DNA of 24,368 nucleotides, taken from assembly GCA_009731375.1 (NCBI GenBank), contig BJOX01000006.1, positions 1,743,066 to 1,767,433 of the forward strand. The letters run 5' to 3'. The DNA is from Paulinella micropora. Taxonomy: Eukaryota > Cercozoa > Imbricatea > Euglyphida. Below the pieces are notes generated by a model. That model worked only from the letters and a program-made list of their open reading frames with translations. It did no database searches and had not been told where the DNA came from. Below, one piece after another: positions 18,481 through 24,368 of the stretch. Positions within the stretch are counted from its first letter, which is position 1. Each line of letters opens with the position of its first letter. The position numbers and the translations under genes were made by a program.

Positions 18481-18768
18481 TAGGGGCTGCGCCAAGACCT
18501 TAAAGCATGGTTTTAAAATGCGAAATTGACGGGGCGCTTCGCGCAGCGTTGCGCTTCGCTCACCTGTGCGCTTGCGCATCAGATGGCATATATGTCAGAT
18601 TTTTCTAGTAAGATTGCCACCTGTGGCCAGAAATTGTGATATGCTCGAAAAGAGCATGTCGAGAGGTGCCAGGTTTACCAAACATCAGCCTCTATTCCTC
18701 CTGGTGGTGGCGGGTGGTACCAAATGGCGCACGTACGTGGTTTTTGCGGCAATAGTGCCGAAACAATA
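18480..18768. other. GC-rich spacer, no gene recognised
   Basis: A short local repetition, GCGCTTCGCGCAGCGTTGCG followed by CTTCGCTC, lies near 18535-18560. The rest is unique. A 67-codon + frame at 18566-18769 shows no motif. Confidence 0.5.
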
Positions 18769-18769
18769 G

Positions 18770-19570
18770 GAAGTTCGGTATTTTCACGACTCCTAACGCA
18801 AATGTTTGCATGAATTCCAAAAAAACCATATAAAACATCGACAGCAAATCTGGGGCTTGACATTCTGCAAGTACGAGCCCCCAAGTCCTCCTGGTTACCG
18901 CAATAGAGAAAAACAAAAAAAAACCAACAAAAAAAAGGGGGGAGGGGGGAACAAAGAAAAAAAACAGGAAGTAATAAAAAGAAACAAAAAGGAAAAGGAA
19001 AAAAAAGGAAACATTGGGGGGAGGGGGGGGGGGTTGGAATTGGTCTACTATCTACTGTAAAAATTTCGGCTTCACAACTCAAAAAACAAAAAACTATCTT
19101 TTTTTTATAAATAAGGGAACTTTGGCACTCAGGACACTCCCGTAACGCAAATATTTGCATGAATTCAAAAACAATCATGTCATGTCAGCATCAACATCGA
19201 GTCTGGGGCTAACCACCCTGCAAGTATGAGCTCCCAACTTGTCCCGGTTGCCACAAACCATGCTTGATTCCGATGCGGGTGCAAATTTTTCGTAAAAAAA
19301 AAAGAAACTTTGGCATTCAGGACACTCCCCTATCGCAATATTTGCATGAATTCCAAAAACAATGCCAGCATCAACATCGAGTCTGGGGCTAACCACCCTG
19401 CAAGTATGAGCTCCCAACCCCCTCTGGTTGCCACAAACCATGATTAAGTGATGAGCGGATGCAGAAATCCGGGAAAAAATGAATGTAAGCATTCAGGACA
19501 CTTCCCTAACGCAAATATTTCCATGAATTCCAAAAAAACGATGGGAGCTCATACTAGCAGGTGGTTAGCT
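18770..19570 (+). repeat. Four-copy repeat family (GCAAATATTTGCATGAATTC), last copy with an inverted core
   Basis: Copies lie at about 18770-18906, 19114-19262, 19305-19443 and 19480-19570. They share TTTGGCATTCAGGACACTCC, TAACGCAAATATTTGCATGA, ATCGAGTCTGGGGCTAACCA and AAGTATGAGCTCCCAA. In the fourth copy the start is normal, but 19543-19570 carries the reverse complement of the CTAACCACC...GTATGAGCTCCC block (compare 19208-19236). Minus-strand translation of the copies gives similar peptides (GAHTCRVVSPRLDVDA, ECPECQS), so a decayed coding origin is possible. Confidence 0.8.
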
Positions 19571-19572
19571 AT

Positions 19573-19582
19573 AGATAGATGT

Positions 19583-19642
<60 letters not shown>
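19573..19642. repeat. (GATA)n microsatellite
   Basis: GATA units follow the inverted core of the preceding repeat. They precede TATG/ATGC-rich DNA that is read as the tail of the astacin frame on the minus strand. Confidence 0.95.
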
Positions 19643-19644
<2 letters not shown>

Positions 19645-19657
19645 GGCTGACTTACCT

Positions 19658-20329
19658 TTATATGTGTATAGCCACGCATTTGCATGTATTTGCATATGCG
19701 AGCACGTAAATGGAATGCATGCATGTATGCATGTATGTACATATGCAGCCATGTCTGTAGCGAGATGTGTGCGGACCACAGTAGATTTGGTTGATGAGTT
19801 GCCAGTCCAAGGCGGACATGGTGTCCCCTCCCAACAGGGTCCCTCCCTGCCTAGGTGTCAGCACGTTTCCTGTCCCTCGAATGCAACCGCCAAGTTGGAA
19901 GGCGGCAGGGTAGTGCATGCGGGATTGGTAATTGTATTGCAAAGTTTTGTCTCGCCAGTTGGCCTTATCAATGTTGACTGCAATCGTGTCAGCACACTGC
20001 CCGGTGCGCACCAGCATAGCTTCGTTCACTTGAATGTAGCTGTCGCGGTCTGGCCGTTGGTGTGTATGCAGCATACCCGGAGTATGCCCAATCTCGTGTA
20101 TGATGGCACCCACGTCGCATCCAGAGCTAAGAAATATTTTATTCTCGTTGATGACGCCCACGTAGCTGGCGCACCCATCACTGGGCACAAATCTGACATA
20201 GTAGTTTTCAGAAGAGCGAGGAATGAGGCGAACGCAGCTGCGCGAGTGATACTCCGATATGGCCTGTCTCACCCAATCCGCATTCACTCTGCTTTGAATA
20301 ACGTAAGGAACCACGCCGTTCGGCCAATA
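19658..20329 (-). CDS. Astacin-family (M12A) zinc metalloprotease, catalytic-domain exon
   Basis: The exon starts after GTCCTAG| at 20329 in phase 0 and reads YWPNGVVPYVIQ, the usual start of a mature astacin domain. The zinc site HEIGHTPGMLH is encoded at 20098-20066, with three His ligands and the catalytic Glu. It is followed by RPDRDSYI and the Met-turn SRMHY. Six cysteines sit at family positions, including GC...GC before the zinc site and the final IYC. Astacins are secreted or membrane-anchored endopeptidases. One oddity is that the residue after the third His, normally Glu in astacins, is Thr. The catalytic domain ends near 19778. The remaining frame to the stop at 19658 is encoded by TATG-like repeat DNA, so either an unseen donor lies there or the tail is repeat-derived. 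Confidence 0.85.
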   Translation of the reverse strand, partial: YWPNGVVPYVIQSRVNADWVRQAISEYHSRSCVRLIPRSSENYYVRFVPSDGCASYVGVINENKIFLSSGCDVGAIIHEIGHTPGMLHTHQRPDRDSYIQVNEAMLVRTGQCADTIAVNIDKANWRDKTLQYNYQSRMHYPAAFQLGGCIRGTGNVLTPRQGGTLLGGDTMSALDWQLINQIYCGPHTSRYRHGCICTYMHTCMHSIYVLAYANTCKCVAIHI

Positions 20330-20612
20330 CTAGGACAAACAGCCACAAGATGAGCAAGAAACTCTTACAATAATTCCGACACTACAAGACGCAACTTACA
20401 CAAACACATACACAGACAAAAGAAGGGTGTGATAAAAGAAGGGTGTGTGGAATGTTGCAAGTATAGCAGGTACTTCCTTACTATGTCTAATCTACATAAA
20501 TCTATCTTTACTCACTAATCCATAGATTAGGGATACATTAGAGTGACAGAAATGAGACAGATTTGAGACAGATTTGTTATGGACTTTTTTTTCGCTGCCT
20601 TTTGTTTCTTAC
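20330..20612 (-). other. Intron between the two astacin exons
   Basis: This is 283 bp with GTAAGA at the 5' end and TGTTTGTCCTAG at the 3' end on the minus strand. The acceptor has a pyrimidine-rich lead. Unlike other introns here it is not dominated by microsatellites, although GACAGA-type repeats occur near 20550-20575. Confidence 0.6.
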
Positions 20613-20713
20613 CGTAACTCCTGCCTCGGTGGCACCGTTCGGTACGTTACCGAACAAATTCGCAAATTGCTGCTCGGTGTAGTAGAGCTTGGACATGGCA
20701 TGCGAAGCGCTGC
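20613..20713 (-). CDS. Upstream exon of the astacin gene (pro-region)
   Basis: On the minus strand CGGCTAG| at 20714-20715 opens an exon. It contains ATG at 20696 and encodes MSKLYYTEQQFANLFGNVPN, then GATEAGVT. The donor ACG|GTAAGA is a near-perfect consensus. It leaves in phase 0, matching the phase-0 acceptor of the catalytic exon 283 bp downstream. Whether the ATG at 20696 is the start or an internal Met is open; no signal peptide is visible, so a further 5' exon is likely. The role as propeptide is inferred from position. Confidence 0.6.
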
Positions 20714-20717
20714 CTAG

Positions 20718-21050
20718 CCGCCACACACACACACACATACACACACACATACTGCTGTTTCTTTTTTTTTGCTTCTTTTCTTTTCTTTCTTACCTTCCTT
20801 TTGCTTTCCTTTCCATCTTTTCTTCTCTTCTCTTTCTTTGCTTTCCGTTCTTCCTTTCGTTCTTCTTCCAAACCCACCCACCCATCCACCCGCACGTGTT
20901 GTTTTCCATATTTTCTTCTCTTTCATTTCTTCCTTTCGTTCTTTTTGCAAACCACTACAACTCCTTCTCCTCCTCCTCCTTCTCCTTCCCTCCTCCTTCT
21001 CCTTCCCTCCTCCTTTTCACCTCCTCCTCTTTTTCCTCCTGTTCCAAATT
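20718..21050. repeat. (CA)n, TTTC-rich and CTC-rich low-complexity DNA
   Basis: CA units lie near 20721-20752, TTC/TTTCTT DNA to about 20945, and CTCCTC/CTTCTC DNA near 20960-21040. It lies upstream of the recognised astacin exons on their strand. Open frames are compositional. Confidence 0.85.
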
Positions 21051-21186
21051 CGTCCCTATGGCACTACCCAGCCTTCCGGCTTGTTATAAGGTGCACTGAC
21101 GTCGGAAGAACATGTAAAACATGCGCCCTCCCACCCATCCACCCATCCACGTGTGCTCACTCACTCACACACGCACACACGCGCAG

Positions 21187-21290
21187 CACCGCTGAGGGCA
21201 CCTCCGAGCCCTGCCTGGCTCTGCGGCACCGTTGCGACGACGCACTTGCCCGTCTGGGGCACATGCAGCCAGCCCCTCTCCTGTGTCTGT
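21187..21290. other. Possible exon, strand and gene unknown
   Basis: A GC-rich island sits between CA-type repeats and CT-rich DNA, resembling the exons elsewhere in the window. On the + strand an acceptor CACACGCGCAG| precedes TAEGTSEPCLALRHRCDDAL, then ARLGHMQP. On the minus strand CACAG-type acceptors precede GWLHVPQTGKCVVATVPQSQ. Neither reading matches a family I know. A + exon would be unconnected to its neighbours, while a minus exon could belong to the RNase T2 or astacin gene. Confidence 0.25.
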
Positions 21291-21349
21291 GCATATGTAC
21301 ATCGTGAACGTATGTTTTAAGACAGGCCTGACGTTAGGTAAGTACGGAT

Positions 21350-21389
21350 TAAGATATATATATATATATATATATATATNNNNNNNNNN
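21350..21389. repeat. (TA)n microsatellite and 10-N gap
   Basis: AT repeats run to 21379 and then ten N at 21380-21389. The gap is a placeholder of unknown true size. Confidence 0.95.
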
Positions 21390-22335
21390 TTCTCAACAAC
21401 CTCTTGCAAAACGTTGCCGCATGTGCAAGTGCGTACACCAAGCATGGTTGCTAAAACTACCTCAAAACCCCACCCATAACAATTTGGTATCCGCTGGGTC
21501 CACGGGCTATCAACCGGCATAGCGGAGTTTAAGATCTTCGACAGGCGCCCAACGACCCTCCTCCCCAGCATCATCCACCAAATGGTTTTGAGTTGGCATC
21601 ACAGTTTAACGCCGTAAGGCCATTGGGCTGGAGCTCTGATAAACAAGCGTGACTAAGTTTTTATCATCAGGTGTTACCCTCAAATATATCACAGTCAACA
21701 CTCTGAGAAGAAAGATATACTTCCTCTAAGGCATACTGATGCAGCTGATGGCACGATCCGTTTCCGGACATGAGCCTCCATGCCCTTGTTCGAGGTGCTC
21801 CATCCCCACCTAGTCAGTCTCTCGACTGATTATAGGGGCCACCGATGGAGCTCCTGAGGGCAAGACTACACTAAGCCGAGGTTATTCCGCATTCTCAACA
21901 ACCTCTTGCAAAACGTTGCCGCATGTGCAAGTGCGTACACCAAGCATGGTTGCTAAAACTACCTCAAAACCCCACCCATAACAATTTGGTATCCGCTGGG
22001 TCCACGGGCTATCAACCAGCAAAGCGGAGTTTAAGATCTTCGACAGGCGCCCAACGACCCTCCTCCCCAGCATCATCCACCAAATGGTTTTGAGTTGGCA
22101 TCACAATTTAACGCCGTAAGGCTATTGGGCTGGAACTCTGATAAACAAGAGTCACTAAGTTTTTATCATCAGGTGTTACCCTCAAATATATCACAGTCAA
22201 CACTAAGGCATACTGATGCAGCTGAGGCTCATGCCCTTGTTCGAGGTGCTCCATCCCCACCTAGTCAGTCTCTCGACTGATTATAGGGGCCACCGATGGA
22301 GCTCCTGAGGGCAAGACTACACTAAGCCGAGGTTA
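21390..22335 (+). repeat. 502-bp tandem repeat, two copies, related to the 16.5 kb repeat
   Basis: TTCTCAACAACCTCTTGC occurs at 21390 and 21892, giving a 502-bp period. The second copy is very similar but lacks a segment after CAGTCAACACT and another after GATGCAGCTGA. It enters N at 22336 where a third copy should begin. Both carry a conserved minus-strand frame (MMLGRRVVGRLSKILNSA to CTCGNVLQEVVE) of about 62 codons. Its preservation is explained by recent duplication and need not mean coding. Compared with the 16.5 kb copy, these continue past CATTGGGCTGGA into TCTGATAAACAAG instead of an AAT array. Confidence 0.9.
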
Positions 22336-22606
22336 NNNNNNNNNNNNNNNNNNNNNNNNNNNNNNNNNNNNNNNNNNNNNNNNNNNNNNNNNNNNNNNNN
22401 NNNNNNNNNNNNNNNNNNNNNNNNNNNNNNNNNNNNNNNNNNNNNNNNNNNNNNNNNNNNNNNNNNNNNNNNNNNNNNNNNNNNNNNNNNNNNNNNNNNN
22501 NNNNNNNNNNNNNNNNNNNNNNNNNNNNNNNNNNNNNNNNNNNNNNNNNNNNNNNNNNNNNNNNNNNNNNNNNNNNNNNNNNNNNNNNNNNNNNNNNNNN
22601 NNNNNN
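22336..22606. other. Assembly gap (271 N)
   Basis: N run between the tandem repeat and a CA array. It could hide a third 502-bp unit and further exons of the RNase T2 gene. Confidence 0.99.
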
Positions 22607-22721
22607 CCCCCCTCAAACGCACATGCACACACACACATGCACGCGCACAAACACGCGCACACACACAAACACACATAGACAGCACACACACACACACACA
22701 CACACTCACCGCACACACACA

Positions 22722-22754
<33 letters not shown>
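22607..22754. repeat. (CA)n microsatellite
   Basis: CA units carry TG, GC and GA interruptions. On the minus strand they lie just inside the intron after the RNase T2 exon, 30 bp beyond its donor. Confidence 0.95.
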
Positions 22755-22756
<2 letters not shown>

Positions 22757-22783
22757 TTTAGGCGAAAATCTTTTCATACGTAC

Positions 22784-22939
22784 CCAAAGCCCGTGCACGA
22801 TTACGTTGCCTTCGCTATAGGGCGTCAATGTGGCGGCGCAAGACTGACAGCCGCTAGTTTGGCACAGCGTAGGTAGCCAACTCTCCTGCATCACGTATTG
22901 GAAAAGCAACAGTAGCGGTGGTGGTAGTAAAGTTTGCAT
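22784..22939 (-). CDS. RNase T2-family ribonuclease, N-terminal exon with first catalytic motif
   Basis: The exon is bounded by TTTTACACAG|ATG and TGG|GTACGT and has 52 codons, phase 0. It encodes FQYVMQESWLPTLCQTSGC and, after a Cys-Ala-Ala stretch, NVIVHGLW at its very end. RNase T2 enzymes begin with a beta-strand and W-P...C, then Cys, then the CAS I motif (FTIHGLWP) whose His is catalytic. Here W-LP-TLC, the later cysteines and VHGLW are in the right order and spacing. The family cleaves single-stranded RNA in secretory or lysosomal compartments. The ATG directly after the acceptor could be the start (MQTLLPPPLLLLF is hydrophobic) or an internal codon. The second motif (HEWxKHG) was not found in this window; later exons may lie in the gap. 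Confidence 0.65.
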
Positions 22940-23102
22940 CTGTGTAAAATTCTTGTTTGATTGTTTGGTTCATTGGTTTTTTATTATTATTTGTTTGTTG
23001 TTGTTGTCAAAACCCCACATCTTTCGTCTTTAACTCCTTGTCTATGCAGGTGCTATACTTCAGCGCACTGAATAAAAAGTAAAGAAGCTGAATCGAAAGC
23101 AT
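22940..23102. other. Spacer, no gene recognised
   Basis: TTG and TTTATT-rich sequence. A well-formed + acceptor (CCTTGTCTATGCAG|) at 23049 is followed by only ten codons and TAA. Confidence 0.45.
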
Positions 23103-23366
23103 ATGGCGACGAAGAATAAAAAAAGGAAGAGGACGAGGAGACCGACGAGGAGAAGGAGAAGAGAGACCGCAAAGACAAACACTTCAAAATCACCCGCACG
23201 AGCTCCTGCACGGGCATCTACCGAGACCGAGAGAAAATGTAGCGCCCACCATGGAAATGATTGGCCCGAAACGCCAAACGATGCATCCCATGTTGAAGAC
23301 CTAGTGTGTTGTGCTGGTAGACACGGAAACAGCCAAGGACAGAAACGAGACCAGCAAGACATATAA
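23103..23366 (+). CDS. Unrecognised 87-codon basic frame
   Basis: The ATG at 23103 begins [20 protein letters not shown], an extremely basic stretch like a nuclear signal. It continues Ala/Pro/Thr-rich, then [20 protein letters not shown], to a stop at 23364-23366. AATAAA follows at 23370-23375. An overlapping register on the same strand gives [20 protein letters not shown] and [16 protein letters not shown], so the true frame is unclear. No family is recognised. It could be a small intronless gene, a terminal exon, or chance in purine-rich DNA. Confidence 0.25.
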   Translation: MATKNKKRKRTRRPTRRRRRETAKTNTSKSPARAPARASTETERKCSAHHGNDWPETPNDASHVEDLVCCAGRHGNSQGQKRDQQDI

Positions 23367-23397
23367 ATGAATAAATTAAAAAATAAATAAATAAATA

Positions 23398-24368
<971 letters not shown>

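Noticed and set aside
16953-18579. Long open frames on both strands across 17-18.5 kb
   Set aside because: They are almost entirely N; the apparent openness comes from the 996-base gap.
21317-21574. Minus frame MMLGRRVVGRLSKILNSA in the 502-bp repeat as a gene
   Set aside because: Kept in both copies, but that is expected from recent duplication. No family match and no start or splice context.
23050-23082. Terminal + exon of ten codons after a good acceptor (CTATGCAG|GTGCTATAC)
   Set aside because: No upstream exon in a matching phase was found, and such a short peptide cannot be assessed.

Overview
This is a fragment of a eukaryotic nuclear genome. The genes are split into short, GC-rich exons with canonical GT/AG sites. 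The introns and spacers are filled with microsatellites, minisatellites and retroelement debris, and several runs of N mark assembly gaps. I cannot name the organism. The mix (CR1/RTE-like LINE tail, copia-like gag, astacin protease, RNase T2, compact phase-0 introns) would fit a repeat-rich protist such as a chromerid or another alveolate alga, or a small invertebrate. That is a guess.

Layout. Positions 1-1000 hold the 3' end of a LINE reverse transcriptase frame, then CA, CT, GA and GATA arrays. Positions 1.5-2.0 kb hold a three-copy short repeat, 2.03-2.16 kb an (AAT)n array, and 2.16-3.9 kb a 1.7 kb almost pure pyrimidine tract. Positions 4.05-6.94 kb hold the best protein-coding gene, on the + strand: six exons of a NOPCHAP1-like (DUF4598) snoRNP-assembly factor. 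Its introns consist largely of simple repeats and its splice phases agree throughout. Positions 7.8-10.7 kb, on the - strand, hold the gag region of a copia-like LTR retrotransposon, containing a four-copy 523-bp tandem repeat. Positions 12.4-13.2 kb, on the + strand, hold a broken gag-like gene with two zinc knuckles, head-to-head with the first. Positions 13.5-16.5 kb are low-complexity DNA with one possible 117-nt exon.

Positions 16.5-19.6 kb hold dispersed repeats, a 25-bp minisatellite, (AAT)n tails and a repeat family with an inverted terminal core. Positions 19.66-20.71 kb, on the - strand, hold two exons of an astacin-type zinc metalloprotease. Positions 21.39-22.34 kb hold a 502-bp tandem repeat related to the 16.5 kb copy. 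Positions 22.78-22.94 kb, on the - strand, hold one exon of an RNase T2-family ribonuclease, ending exactly after its first catalytic motif. The window ends in about 1 kb of GATA, GATTA, GACTA and GACTG arrays.

The three recognisable genes do not form a pathway. The region reads as ordinary euchromatin with genes embedded in microsatellite-swollen introns. The main interest lies in exons hidden within repeat DNA, the phase-shifting tandem repeat in gag, and the structured satellite transitions. I see no convincing novel multi-gene system.
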